Assembly (NCBI GenBank): GCA_963575745.1
Contig: CAUYUJ010018738.1
Span: 62,001-126,000, forward strand
Length of the DNA: 64,000 bases
DNA from: Prorocentrum cordatum
Taxonomy: Eukaryota; Sar; Dinophyceae; Prorocentrales; Prorocentraceae
Direction of reading: 5' to 3'
Part shown: piece after piece, positions 40,433 to 52,624 of the stretch
How the letters are laid out: the number at the start of each line of letters is the position of its first letter
How positions within the stretch are numbered: position 1 is the stretch's first letter
Notes under the pieces: generated by a model
The model's database searches: none
What the model was told of the DNA's origin: nothing
Seen by the model: the letters and a program-made list of their open reading frames with translations, nothing else
Made by a program: the position numbers and the translations under genes

Positions 40433-40982
40433 TTTAGCCGCTTTCTGGTGAGATGTTTCGGAAGGTTGTTGGGGGTGTTTTCAGACATAGTGCTGGTGTC
40501 AAATGCGGGGCCCCAGACCGCCTCGAAAAACCTTAGACACGAACGCCGAATTGTGTTTCGGGGGGAGGGGGGGTCCCCCTGGAGCCTGGGGTGGCCAGAT
40601 AATCCCAGAAAAAACATCCAGAAGTTGTCCGGTTGGGGCTTTTGTTTGTAATTTTCTTCGGGGGCATTTTGAGGGGGTTATCCGAAGTAGGCGGTTCTCA
40701 GAAATACTCATGTTTCAAATTTTGGAGGCTCGGACCCTCCGAAGAACTCTCGAAAACCCCCGAGTTGGGTTTTTTGTTAGAAAAATTGCCCCGCCAGAGA
40801 ACCCCCCCGATCAACTTCCAACAAAAACCCGAGTTGTGTTTGTTTCCCCTCGGTTTTTCCGGGGGGGGGTACTTCGAAACAATGTTGTTTTCAATTTCGG
40901 GACCCCGGAAACTTCCCACCAAAAACCCATTCTCTACCCCCCTAGGATCCGAAGGGGAAACCCTTGGCGGTTTCCCGTTTTT
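40433..40982 (+). repeat. ~110-bp satellite, diverged units
   Basis: Continues the family interrupted by the CATA tract, up to CF element 4. Confidence 0.55.
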
Positions 40983-41179
40983 CCCGGAAAGGGCGCGGGC
41001 CCAGGGTTCTCTTTTAGTATGTAAACATGTCCCCGGTGCCCAACTTGAAGGAGGCCGGCTAATTTTTTCCCTGATAAATATCGAGGTCGAAGGAGGCCGG
41101 CGAATTAAGATTTGAGGATGTCTCAGGCGAAACGCTTGTTTTTGAAATCCCGATCGATAAATCACAGGGTGCGGGACAC

Positions 41180-42022
41180 CTCAGCACGACCACACCCCCA
41201 GCATGACCACACCCCAGCACGACCACGCCCAGCACGACCACGCCCCAGCACGACCACACCCCAGCACGACCACACCCCAGCACGACCAGCACGACCACAG
41301 CACCAGCACGCATCGATAAATCACAGGGTGCGGACCACCCCAGCACGACCACACCCCAGCACGACCCCACCCCAGCACGACCCCACCCCAGCACGACCAC
41401 GCCCCAGCACGACCACACCCCAGCACGACCACACACCCAGCACGACCACACCCCAGCACGACCACACCCCAGCACGACCCCACCCCAGCACGACCCCACG
41501 CACGACCCCACCCCAGCACGACCACACCCCAGCACGACCACACCCCAGCACGACCACACCCCAGCACGACCCGATCGATAAATCACAGGGTGCGGAGCAC
41601 CCCAGCACGAACCCACCCCAGCACGACCCCACCCCAGCACGACCCCACCCCAGCACGACCAGCACGACCACACCCCAGCACGACCACACCCCAGCACGAC
41701 CACACCCCAGCACGACCCCACCCCAGCACGACCCCACCCTAGCACGACCACACCCCAGCACGACCACACCCCAGCACGACCACACCCCAGCACGACCCCA
41801 CCCAGCACGACCCCACCCCAGCACGACCACACCCCAGCACGACCACACCCCAGCACGACCACACCCCAGCACGACCACACCCCAGCACGACGCACGACCA
41901 CACCCCAGCACGACCACGCCCCAGCACGACCACCCCCAGCACGACCACGCCCCAGCACCACACGACCACGTCCCCCCACACCACTCACCCCAGCACGACC
42001 ACTCCCCAGCACGACCACACCG
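41180..42022 (+). repeat. 15-bp minisatellite CACGACCACACCCCAG, large array
   Basis: More than 50 units, twice interrupted by GATCGATAAATCACAGGGTG. It is stop-free on both strands, which explains the long Gly/Val/Trp and Thr/Pro/His ORFs. Confidence 0.9.
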
Positions 42023-42044
42023 CCTTGGTTGAGTGGTTGCCTGT

Positions 42045-42190
42045 CGTCGTGGAATGTTTCGTGGGGTGTCTCGTGGAATGTTTCGCGGGGTGTCTCGTGA
42101 AATGTTTCGTGAGGTGTCTCGTGGAATGTTTCGTGAGGTGTCTCGTGGGCTGTTTCGTGAGGTGTCTCGTGGGATGTTTCGTGAGGTGTT
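42045..42190 (+). repeat. 24-bp minisatellite GTGGAATGTTTCGTGGGGTG(TCTC)
   Basis: Six units; present at the same relative place in CF elements 3, 4 and 6. Confidence 0.85.
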
Positions 42191-42266
42191 GCCCAGTTGG
42201 GTATCATGAAAACGTGTCCATGCTCCACATGTCTATATCCCTTTCCGGGTTCGTGGGTCCATCATG

Positions 42267-43143
42267 TTCCGACATCGGTTTTAAACGATAAAAAAACGAG
42301 GTAAACGCGTTCGCTCGATAAATAACGAGGTACCGCGGTCTCCGGAACGGCGCTGGGAACGGAGTTTTGGATTCTTGAAGTTGCATAAGTTCGGACATAG
42401 CAGAAATCCCCTGTGTTTTTTGACCCTGACCCTGCCGATCTGCGTGAGCTGCGGCACGGAATTCCAGAAATGTGGCAAATCCCCTGTGTTTTTGGACCCC
42501 GCCGCCGATCTGCGTGAGGGGTGGCGCGGAATTCCAGAAATGTGGCAAATCCCTTGTGTTTTTGGACCCTGACCCCGCCGATCTGCGTGAGGGGTGGCAC
42601 GGAATTCCAGAAATGTGGCAAATCCCCTGTGTTTTCGGATCCTGACCCCGCCGACCTGCGTGAGGGGTGGCACAGAATTTCAGAAATGTGGCAAGTCCCA
42701 TGTGTTTTCGGACCTTGACTTCGCCCAGGAGGGCCCAGGAGGCTCCAGGAGAGCCCAGGAGAGCCCAGGAGGGCCCAGGCCAGGAGAGCCCAGGAGGGCC
42801 CAGGAGGACCCAGGAGGCTCCAAGAGGCACCAGGGGGCCCAAGGAGGGCCCAGGAGAAGCTCCAGGAGGCTCCGGGAGAGCCCAGGAGGGCCCAAGAGGT
42901 CCAAGGAAGACCCAGGAGGGCCCAGGAGCCCTTACGAGGGATCGTGGCCCTGGGGCGCTGACGTAGCGTAATTTACGAGGGATCGTGGCCCTGGGAGCGC
43001 GGGTGTAGTGTAATTTTGAAAAAAGTGCGTTTCGTGCGTGCCCGCTCGAGGAAAGTGCGCCCCCCATCTCGGATCCTCTATAAAAAACTAGGTCCGCAGA
43101 CCCGCGTTTTCCTTTGTAAAAAAGAAGGTGCGGAGCGTTTTTT
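42267..43143 (+). repeat. ~1.1-kb duplication, copy 1
   Basis: Contains four ~73-bp units (GACCCCGCCGATCTGCGTGA) at 42,420-42,715, a GGCCCAGGAG-rich tract at 42,725-42,945, and the block with GTGCCCGCTCGAGGAAAGTG. Confidence 0.75.
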
Positions 43144-43375
43144 CCTGGAAAGGGCTCGAGCCCAGGGTTCTCTTTTAGATGGTCTTCCCGCCGGTTTTTA
43201 CTTGAAGGGGGCCGGCGGAATTCTTGTGCGATAAATTACGAGGTCGAAGGGGGCCGGCGGATTTCAATTGTGAGGACGAAGGCCATTTTTCGCAACCCCT
43301 CACGCAGATCGTGCTCTTGGAATTTTACTGCCTTTAAGGAAACCTCGATATTTTACAGGTGAAGTCAACTTTTTT
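43144..43375 (+). repeat. CF start fragment between the duplication copies
   Basis: CCTGGAAAGGGCTCGAGCCC start followed by 43,200-43,375, which matches 35,260-35,430. Confidence 0.5.
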
Positions 43376-44260
43376 CCGACATCGGCTTTAAACGATAAGA
43401 AACGAGGTAAACGCGTTCGCTCGATAAATAACGGTGTGCCGCGGCCTCCGGAACGGCGCTGGGAACGGAGTTTTGGATTCTTGAAGTTGCATAAGTTCGG
43501 AAATAGCAAAAATCCAATGTGTTTTTTGACCCTGACCCCGCCGATCTGCATGAGATGTGGCACGGAATACCAGAAATGTGTCAAATCCCCGTGTTTTTGG
43601 ACCCTGACCCCGCCGATCTGCGTGAGGGGTGGCGCGGAATTCCAGAAATGTGGCAAATCCCTTGTGTTTTTGGACCCTGACCCCGCCGATCTGCGTGAGG
43701 GGTGGCACGGAATTCCAGAAATGTGGCAAATCCCCTGTGTTTTCGGATCCTGACCCCGCCGACCTGCGTGAGGGGTGGCACAGAATTTCAGAAATGTGGC
43801 AAGTCCCATGTGTTTTCGGACCTTGACTTCGCCCAGGAGGGCCCAGGAGGCTCCAGGAGAGCCCAGGAGAGCCCAGGAGGGCCCAGGAGGCCCAAGGAGG
43901 GCCCAGGAGAAGCTCCAGGAGGCTCCAGGAGAGCCCAGGAGGGCCCAAGAGGTCAAAGGAAGACCCAGGAGGGCCCAGGAGCCCTTACGAGGAATCGTGG
44001 CCCTGGGAGCGCTGACGTAGTGTAATTTACAAGGGATCGTGGCCCTGGGAGCGCGGGTGTAGTGTAATTTTGAAAAAGTGCGTTTCGTGTGTGCCCGCTC
44101 GAGGAAAGTGCGCCTCCCATCTCGGATCCTCTATAAAAAACTAGGTCCGCAGACCCGCGTTTTCCTTCGTAAAAAAAAGGTGCGGAGCGTTTTTCGCAGA
44201 ATCCTCTACAAATAACGGGGTCTGGAGCCTCGACCGCGACGCGGAAAAGCGCCCCACGCG
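43376..44260 (+). repeat. ~1.1-kb duplication, copy 2
   Basis: Repeats copy 1 at an offset near 1,107 bp with small indels; the GGCCCAGGAG tract is shorter. Confidence 0.75.
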
Positions 44261-44624
44261 CAGGAATTCCAAGGATGTCTCGCGCGTGCCGCGTCCCGCG
44301 CGCAGGAATTTTGAGGATGTCTCGACTAATTCGTGCGTTTTGCCATGATTGTTTTGGATTGTGACAGGATGTCTCGCGCGAAACGTTTGTTTTTCATAAT
44401 TTGTGGAGGATGTGTCGAGCGAAACGCTGGCTTTGCAAAATTGGAGGATGCCTCGAGCGGGGGCTTCGTGGGGTGCCAGAATTCAAATGATGTCTCAGGC
44501 GAAATGCTTGTTTTCACGCCCCGCTCGAATTCCGAGGATGTCTCGCGCGTGCCGCGTCCCGCGCGCAGGAATTTTGAGGATGTCTCGACTAATTCGTTTG
44601 TTTAGCGAGGACTTCTTAGATTTT
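44261..44624 (+). repeat. GATGTCTCGAGCG interspersed repeats
   Basis: Same units as at 30,160-30,815, leading up to the next CF start. Confidence 0.7.
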
Positions 44625-46068
44625 CCCGGAAAGGGCGTGGGCCCAGGGTTCTCTTTTAGTTGGTTAACCCCTCGGCCCCCCTGCGACTTGGGCCGGCGAA
44701 ATTATTTTGCGAGCGGGCACGCACGGAGTAGGGCCTGCGAAATTATTTTTGAGGATGTCTCGAGCGAAACGCTTGTTTTTCAGAATTTGTTGAGGATGTC
44801 TCGAGCGAAACGCTGGTTTTGCAGAGTTGGGGATGTCTCGAGCGAAACGCTTGGTTTCAGAATTTGTTGAGGATGTCTCGAGCGAAACTCTGGTTTTGCA
44901 GAGCCGACCGCGACACGGAAAAGCGCTCCTCGCGCAGGAATTCCGAGGATGTCTCGCGCGTGCCGCGTCCCGCACGCAGGAATTTTGATTTCTTTGGGTT
45001 TTGACAGGATTTCTCAAGCGAAACGCTTGTTTTTCATACTTTGTTGAGGATGTCTCGAGCGAAACGCCGGTTTTGCAAAATTGGGGGATGTCTCGAGCGG
45101 GGGCCTCGTGGGGGGCCAGAATTCAGAGGATATCTCAGGCGCAATGCTTGCGTGCCGCGTCCCGCGCGTAGGAATTCGGATGATTGTGATAGGATGTCTC
45201 GAGCGAAACGCTTGTCCCCAGCACGTTCAGTAGCGCGTCCCCTTGGCACGTCCCGCGTTGCGACCCCATGGCACGTCCCCTGGCACGTCGCCTGGCGCAT
45301 CCCTTGGGACGTTTCGCGGCGCGTCCTCCTGGCATGTTCCCCTTGTCAATTAGCTCTGGGGCAGCTACTATGTGTTCAGGCAGCTCGAGCTTAAGATCCA
45401 GATCAGTTCGGTCAGGATTCGGATGCAAAGGAGGACTCGATCCACGACGCTATAGAGCACAACCGCGGCATGGCACATCGCAATTCAGCACGGTGCAGCA
45501 CAGCACAGCCCTCGGCAGGGTACATCAAGATCGATACACTCAGCATTGCAACTTGGCACGTTCCTTGGCACGTTCCGTGGGGCGTCCCTTGGCGAGTCCC
45601 CCTGGCACGTCGCGTGGCGCGTCCCCTGGCACATTCCGTGGCACATCCATTGGCACGTTCCGTAGCGCGTCCCTTTGGCACGTCCTACGGTGCGACCCCA
45701 TGGCGCGTCCCCTGGCACGTCGCCTGGCGCATCCCTTGGGACGTTTCGCGGCGCGTCCTCCTGGCATGTTCCCCTGTCCATTAGCTCTGGGGCAGCTACT
45801 ATGTGTTCAGGCAGCTCGAGCTTAAGATCCAGATCAGTTCGGTCAGAACTCGGATGCAAAGGAGGACTCGATCCACGACGCTATAGAGCGCAGTCGCGCC
45901 ATGGCACATCGCAATTCAGCACGGCGCAGCACAGCACAGCCCTTGGCAGGGTACATCAAGATCGATACAATCACCATTGTTTTTTCCCGTCACCCAATCA
46001 GGTGTCTTTGAAAACGCTGCCATGTGTTACAGTTCTATATTCCTTTCCGGGTTCGTGGGCCGATCATG
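44625..46068 (+). mobile_element. CF composite element 5
   Basis: CCCGGAAAGGGCGTGGGCCC start; GATGTCTCGAGCG units to 45,225; two CACGTCCC/440-bp units; end CCTTTCCGGG plus 17 bp to CATG. Confidence 0.6.
45225..45960 (+). repeat. CACGTCCC/440-bp units, array 3
   Basis: Two units. The junction CGCTTGTCCCCAGCACGTTC with the preceding repeats is the same as in elements 2, 7 and 9. Confidence 0.75.
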
Positions 46069-46074
46069 TTGTTG

Positions 46075-47577
46075 CACATTGTATGGATTCATGCCGGCGG
46101 CCAGACTTCGAGTGAAACATTTTTGTTTGTCTCGTTGTTTTCGGGGTGACACGTGCCACCCGTGTGTTGTTTCACACCGTACGGCCCCATGTTGGCGACC
46201 AGAATACGAGTAAAACGATTGTTTTTTCTCATGTGGTTTCGGGGTGACGCGTGTCACCCGTGTGTTGTTTCACACTGTATGGACCAATGTTAGTCACAAC
46301 AATACGAGTGGAACAACATTTTTTTTTTTCTGACTGGGTTTTCGGGGTTACGCGTGTCACTTGTGTGTTGTGAGACACTGTATGGATCCATGCTGGCGTC
46401 CAGAATACGAGAGGAACAGTTATTTTCTTGCGCTGGTTTCGGAATGACACGTGTCACCCGTGTGTTGTTCCACGCTGCATGGATCCATGTTGGCAACCTG
46501 AATACGAGCGAAACAGTTGGTTTCTTTCAAACGGTTTTCGGGGTGACACGTGTCTCCCGCATGCTGTTTCACACCTTATGGCCCCATGTTGGCGACCAAA
46601 ACACGAGTGAACTAACTGTTTTTGCTCACGCGGTTTTCGGGCTGACACGTGTCACCCTCGTGTTGTTTCACATTGTATGGAACCATGTTGGCGACAAGGG
46701 TACGAGTGACACCATTGTTTTCTACGCGCGGTTTTCGGGGTGACGTGTGTCAGCCGTGTATTGTTTCACATTGTACGGCCACATGTTTGCGTCCAGAATG
46801 CGAGTGGACAAATTTATTTGTCTCACATGGTTTTCGGGGTGACGCGTGTCACCCGCGTGTTGTTTCACATTGTTTGGCCCCATGTTGGAAACCAGAACAC
46901 GAGTGGACCAATTGTTTTTTTGCTGACGCGGTTGTCAGGGTGGTGCGTGCCACCCGCGCGTTGCTTCACACTATATGGCCCCATGTGGGCGTCCAGAATA
47001 TGAGTGGAACAGTTGGTTTTTGTTCACGCGGTTTTCGGGGTGACACGTGTCACCCGTGTGTTGTTTCACACTGAATTGCCCCATGTTGGCGCCCACAGTA
47101 CGAGTGAAAAGTGTCAGCCGCGTGTTGTTTCACAATGTATTGGCTCCATGTTGGCGTCCACAACACGAGTGAAATAATTGTTTTTTCTCACGCGGTTTTC
47201 GGGGTGATGCGTGTCAGCGTGTCAGCCGTGTGTTGCTTCACATTGTATGGCCCCATGTTGGAAACCAGAATGCGAGTGAAATAGTGTTTTTGTTCTCGCA
47301 CGGTTTTCGGGGCGACACGTGTCACCCACGCGTTGTTTCACATTGTATTGGCCCCATGTTGGTGTCCAGAATGCGAGTGAAACAATTGTTTTTGTTGTTG
47401 CCTGACGCGGTTTTCGGGATGGTGCGTGCCACCCGCGCGTTGTTTCTCATTGTTTGGACCCATGTTGGTGACCAGAACGCGAGTGAACTAATTGTTTTTG
47501 CTCACGCGGTTTTCGGGTTGACACGTGTCACCCGCATGTTGTTTCACGTTGTATGGCCCTATGTTGGCGACGTCGCT
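46075..47577 (+). repeat. 99-bp tandem repeat, ~15 copies
   Basis: Spacing of the GTGACACGTGTCAC landmark is 97-103 bp from 46,146 to 47,519. That 14-mer is a perfect palindrome centred on CACGTG; some units have CGCGTG. A few units near 47,100-47,220 are shortened. ORFs are shadows. Confidence 0.9.
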
Positions 47578-48470
47578 TCGCCCGGGAATCATGGAATCCT
47601 AGGAATCCCTAGGGGATTTTTAGAAATCTTGATGGGAATCCTTAGGAATCCATTGGGAATCCGGAGGAATCCCTAGGGAATTCTAGGAAATCTTTAGGGG
47701 GTCGGATTTCCCAGGGAATCCTTAGGAATCCTTAGGGAGTCTTGAGGAATCCCTAGGGAATCCTTAGGAATCCTTCGGGGATCCTTTGGAATCCTTCGGG
47801 GATCCCCAGGAATCTGGGCGTCCTTACGATTCCCTTCGGGGATCCTCGGGGATCCGTTGGATACCATATGAAATCCTGAAGGGTCCTTCGGCAACCTCCA
47901 GGAATCCCAAGGGAATCCGGATGAATCCGTAGGGGATCCTTCGGAATCTGGATGAGAATTCTTATGGGTCCACTGGGAGTCTTTAGGACAGGAATGCCTA
48001 CCAAGTCCGTTTGGAATCCTCAAGGAATCTTTATGAATCACAAGTCCATCCTCGGGAATCCTTAGGAATTCGTTGAGGATCCATAGGAATCCAGTGGGAA
48101 TCCTCCGGAATCCCAAGGGAATCTTTGGGCATCCATAGGGAATCCTTCGGAATCCACTGGGAATCCTTCGGAGTCCTTAGGGAATCCCTAAGGAATCCCG
48201 AAGGAATCCTTAGGAATCCAGAGGGAGTCCTCAGGAATCCAGAGGGCTCCTTCGGGCATCCTTAGGAATCCCTTCGGGGGTCCTTAGGAATCCCGTGAAA
48301 ACCTTGTGGGAATGCGTAGGAATCCCATACCCTCATTGCCGCCAGCCCAGCCAAGAATAATCGACGTTGCGCGCCACCCCTAATTCTAGGAATTCGTAAG
48401 GATTCCATAGAGGTTACTACGGATTCCAGTGGAGTCCTCAGGATCCCCTTGAGGATTCCTGATGTTTTTT
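47578..48470. repeat. GGAATCC(TTAG) degenerate tandem repeat
   Basis: About 45 copies of AGGAATCC/GGGAATCC with variable spacers; related simple tracts lie at 23,551, 25,292 and 49,600. Confidence 0.8.
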
Positions 48471-49577
48471 CCCGGAAAGGGCATAGGCCCAGGGTTCTCT
48501 TTTCCTATGTAAACATGTCCCCGGTGCCCAACTTGAAGGAGGCCGGCGGATTCTTTCCCTGATAAATATCGAGGTCGAAGGAGGCCGGCGGATTAAAATT
48601 TGAGGATGTCTCAGGCGAAACGCTTGTTTTTGAAATCCCGATCGATAAATCACAGGGTGCGGGACACCTCAGCACGACCACACCCCCAGCATGACCACAC
48701 CCCAGCACGACCACGCCCAGCACGACCACGCCCCAGCACGACCACACCCCAGCACGACCACACCCCCGCACGACCACACCCCAGCACGACCACACCCCAG
48801 CAGGACCACACCCCAGCACCAGCACGACCACACCCAAGAACGACCCGATCGATAAATCACAGGGTGCGGACCACCCCAGCACGACCACACCCCAGCACGA
48901 CCCGCACGACCACACCCCAGCACGACCCGCCCCAGCACGACCAGCACGACCACGCCCCACACGCACGACCACACCCCAGCACGACCACACCCCAGCACGA
49001 CCCCACCCCAGCACGACCACACCCCAGCACGACCACACCCCAGCACGACCCCACCCCAGCACGACCCCACCCCAGCACGACCACACCCCAGCACGACCAC
49101 ACCCCAAGCACGACCCCACCCAAGCACGACCACACCCCAGCACGACCTCACCCCAGCACGACCACCCCCCAGCACGACCACGCCCGACCAGCACGACCAC
49201 GCACCCAGCACGACCACGCCCCAGCACGACCACCCCCCAGCACGACACCCCCCCAGCACGACCACCCCCCAGCACGACCACCCCCCAGCACGACCACACC
49301 CCAGCACGACCACTCCCCAGCACGACCACACCGCCTTGGTTGAGTGGTTGCCTGTCGTCGTGGAATGTTTCGTGGGGTGTCTCGTGGAATGTTTCGCGGG
49401 GTGTCTCGTGGAATGTTTCGTGAGGTGTCTCGTGGAATGTTTCGCGAGGTGTCTCGTGGGATGTTTCGTGAAGTGTCTCGTGGGATGTTTCGTGAGGTGT
49501 TGCCCAGTTGGGTATCGTGAAAACGTGTCCATGCTCCACATGTCTATATCCCTTTCCGGGTTCGTAGGTCCATCATG
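48471..49577 (+). mobile_element. CF composite element 6
   Basis: Near-identical in its ends and order to element 4, with a smaller 15-bp array. Confidence 0.65.
48668..49332 (+). repeat. 15-bp minisatellite CACGACCACACCCCAG, second array
   Basis: About 40 units with one GATCGATAAATCACAGGGTG interruption; followed by the 24-bp array at 49,356-49,500. Confidence 0.9.
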
Positions 49578-49720
49578 TTTTTTTTGGGGGGGGGGGCGGA
49601 TCTCATGGGGAGTCCTGAGGTTTCCTCATGGTTTCCTAAGGATTCCCTAGGGATGCCTAAGGCTTCCCTATTTTTAAGGGTTCCCTATGGATTTTAAAGG
49701 ATTCCTTAGGTATTCCGAAG
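49578..49720. repeat. GGATTCCC tract
   Basis: A short run of GGATTCCCTAGGG-type units after a poly-T/poly-G start. Confidence 0.6.
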
Positions 49721-50340
49721 GATTCCCATGGTCTGCCCTGCACAAGCCACCCCCATAGGCTTGCATAGGCTTCCCCCCATCGGCAAATCCTGGGAGACCC
49801 TCCTTGCCGCCCGCGCAGCCAAGAATAATTGACGTTGCGCGCGCCGCCCCTGATTCATATTCGCCCTCCATGCTCAAGCAGCAGGGCCGCGCACGCCAAG
49901 AATAATAAGTTTAGGTTTTTCCTTCGTCGGCAATTTCAAGGTTACCGTGTAATTTCAAGTCCCAGGCTGGCCCCATCATAATTTTGCATGTAGTCTTGTT
50001 CCATAGCATATTGAGATTATTAGGCAATTCCCGGGTAACATTTGCATTACGAGAAAAACCACAGAAGAAGTTGCTAATCGATAGGGTTGATCAGTCTTCA
50101 GTGCCACGTAATGGCCGACCCCCGCGCCAGCGCGAAAGGAAAAGCTTGGTCGGCGCTTCATCGCCGCCCCGCCTCTTGCATACCAAAGCGTTTACCAGCT
50201 TAACGGATAATTGAGGGCATGTCGACGCGACCCCTATTGGGCAGGGGTGAGACCGATTCAGGATTATCATTGCACCCCGCACTTGCCAGGTATAGCGCTC
50301 CTGAGACAAATCGTTAAATCAAGCGCTCATTAGTCTGGCC
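49721..50340. other. Low-copy stretch, nothing recognised
   Basis: No repeat family seen elsewhere in the window and only short ORFs (61-76 codons) without protein character. Confidence 0.4.
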
Positions 50341-50530
50341 TCCCAGGTGAGTTTCGAGCAGATGGGGCTGGAGGATCGCGCCGCATCTGCGATGCATTGG
50401 CGATGCGGCACGATGTGGAGCCATAGTTCCTCCAAGCCGACGTCGCCGATGCATCGCGGACGTCGCCGATGCATCACTGATGCATCGCCGATGCATCGAC
50501 AATTCACCGGTGATGTGACGCGGTCGTCCG
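50341..50530. repeat. GATGCATC palindrome cluster
   Basis: Five or more GATGCATC or near copies in 140 bp, separated by GCC or similar. The left part resembles 38,615-38,705. Confidence 0.6.
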
Positions 50531-50790
50531 ACCCCATCGAGTCGGGCCCCTTCCAGGGCGGCCTCCAGCATGGGAAGTTCGATGAACGGGGCGAGCGCTC
50601 CCTGGAAGTTTTTGGTCGTCCCGGGGCGCCGTCGTGGCCACGGCTGGATCTGCCTCGAAATTCTTGACAGTTCGCGCAGCCCCGCCAGCCCATCCAGAGA
50701 CAAACCGCCAGGCGAGCTGTCTTGAGCAGGGAGCCGCCAGAAACATGCTAAAACATCAGCCGCTCTGGAAGCTGTTGCCTCGGAGGTCGC
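50531..50790. other. Low-copy stretch, nothing recognised
   Basis: Short overlapping ORFs on both strands and no repeat or motif that I can name. Confidence 0.35.
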
Positions 50791-51400
50791 TCGGAGCTGT
50801 TTTTTGGGTTTCTCTGGGGGTCCTCACGCGGCTCTCTTGGAGAATTCTGGGGCCCTCTTGAGGCTGTCTGAAGGTGTGCTTGGGGGGAGTTTTTGGGACC
50901 GTCTGGGGCCCCCCTTCGGGCTCTCTTGGGGCCGTTTTGGAGGAGATCGATCTCACAAAAGGGGGATAAGTTTAGGTCCCCCCCCTCGGAAGCTTCAGGA
51001 TGGCCTCTTGGGGGCCTCTGGGGCCGCTCTGGGACGCCTTTCGGGCGCTCTTGGGGCCGTGTCGGGGCCGTCTAGGGCCCCTGTTGAGGCTCTATTTGGC
51101 CATCTTGGGGCCATCTTGAGGCCCAGGAGGTTCATCGGAAACGAAAAACCGAACAGTCTAAACACACTAATCTTCCAAAGGATTTGTTGAAGGGATTTTG
51201 GCCTGTTGGGAGTGCCTTGGGAGGCTCGTAGGCCACTTGGAACCGTGTTGGGGCTGTTTTGTGGCGTACTTGGAGGCGTGTCGCAGGCTTCTTTGGGCGG
51301 TGTTGAGGTATTTCGAGCCATCTTCGAGGCCGCCTTGGGCTGCCGAGGGCCCTCTTGGAAAAATCTTGGGCCATCCTGGGCGCTCTGCCCGCTCGGCTGC
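50791..51400 (+). repeat. CTTGGGGCC degenerate repeats
   Basis: Same family and orientation as the right arm near 33.3-33.7 kb, including a CGGAAACGAAAAACCGAACA-type insert. Confidence 0.6.
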
Positions 51401-52358
51401 CCTCCCGTCCCGGGCCAAGGGAAGGGGGGAGGGGCAGGGGTCCAAGCTAGGTGCGCTCGCGTCATATCTGACATCCTACCCCTCCCTCCCATCCCTTGCC
51501 ATGGCGTAGATCACCTCTCTACTCGCACAGTCGGATGTCGAGCAGGGCAATGATCCCGAAAGGGTACGGGCAGGGGTGAACCCCTCCCCCGAGCAGGGGA
51601 AGGAGGGGTTGCGGCAGGGAGCTCCTTCAGACCATTCAGCCCAGAGGGCTGGTGGGATTCCGGCCAGACATGCCCCAAGAGGGTTCCGGGGATCGGTTTG
51701 TGACTTCTGATCCGCCCCGAAGAGGGCCTAGCCTCTGAAGGGTGGCGAACCAAGGAAGGTATTTCATGCTTTCGGAAGTTTGCGAGGCACAGGACGGTTC
51801 CCATCAGCTGCGCTTGGTCGAGGGCGTTCCTGGGGTGCCCAGATCTTCCCGAACGGCCGCCGGAGAGCGGAGTTATGGCCCGATGGCCAAGGGGCAACGT
51901 CAGCGGAGATACAGCAGGGGCCCATGCCAAGAAGCACCCTGCTTGCCTCCACGGTGCCTTGGGTTTCTTGGGTTTCGATGGTTCTGCTGTGGGAAGCGTG
52001 ACGTTCCCACACCAAAATCGACGGATGTTCTGGGGTCTCAGGGTTGGGTTTCCTGTGGAAGGTTTCTCGTGGGCTGGCCTCCACTGTAGTCTCAGAGAGG
52101 GACGCATCGGCCCCTAATCGCAAACGCATCGCCGGCGGGGGCCCGACAGCCCACCCTGCCCAGGAACGTACGGACTTGATCGGCGATGTATCGCCGATTC
52201 CAGCTCGATGTTTCCGCCCAGAGCCGGCCCCCCCCCCTTACGTCCCCACCCTCATCGGCGGCTGCAAGAGAGGCGGGTAGCCCCACGGGGAGGCACTACC
52301 CATCGCTCGTTGAGAGTTGGTATGTTTCTTTGAGGATTCGAGTGGCTTTCCGTTTTTT
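51401..52358. other. Low-copy stretch, no gene recognised
   Basis: A minus-strand frame of 198 codons (51,511-52,107) and overlapping plus frames exist, but none shows a motif or a clear coding preference. It is one of the longest repeat-free stretches in the right half. Confidence 0.35.
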
Positions 52359-52624
52359 CCCGGGAAGGGCGTAGGCCCAGGGTTCTCTTTTAGCTGTTTA
52401 CCCCCGGACCTGACTTGAGGTGGGCCGGCGGAATTATTCCCTGATAAATACCGAGGGCGAGGTGGTCCGGCGAAATTATTTTTGAGGATGTCCCTAGCGA
52501 AACGTTTGTTTTGCAGAATTTGTTGAGGATGTCTCGAGCGAAACGCTTGTTTTGTGTTAGGATGTTCCTTTCCTGGGGATTAGAATTTAGAGGATCTCTC
52601 AAGTGAAATGCTCGGTTTCACGTG

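Larger units (their letters stand above)
40983..42266 (+). mobile_element. CF composite element 4
   Basis: CCCGGAAAGGGCG start, CCCTTTCCGGG plus CATCATG end. The first 200 bp match elements 3 and 6 closely. The internal 15-bp array is about 850 bp, followed by the 24-bp array (42,045-42,190). Confidence 0.65.

Noticed and set aside
39585-40651. Long ORFs of Tyr-Ile-His-Thr (plus) and Tyr-Val-Cys-Met (minus) repeats
   Set aside because: They are translations of the CATA microsatellite, open in several frames of both strands at once; no non-repeat protein sequence is attached.
41059-42228. 389-codon minus-strand and 306-codon plus-strand ORFs
   Set aside because: Both read the 15-bp CACGACCACACCCCAG array, which lacks stops on either strand; the same happens at 48.5-49.5 kb.
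46075-47577. CRISPR-like array
   Set aside because: The 99-bp units are homologous along their whole length, with no unique spacers, and the context is eukaryotic.
51511-52107. 198-codon minus-strand ORF in low-copy DNA
   Set aside because: No motif, no clear start context, and overlapping plus-strand ORFs of similar quality; not supported as a gene.
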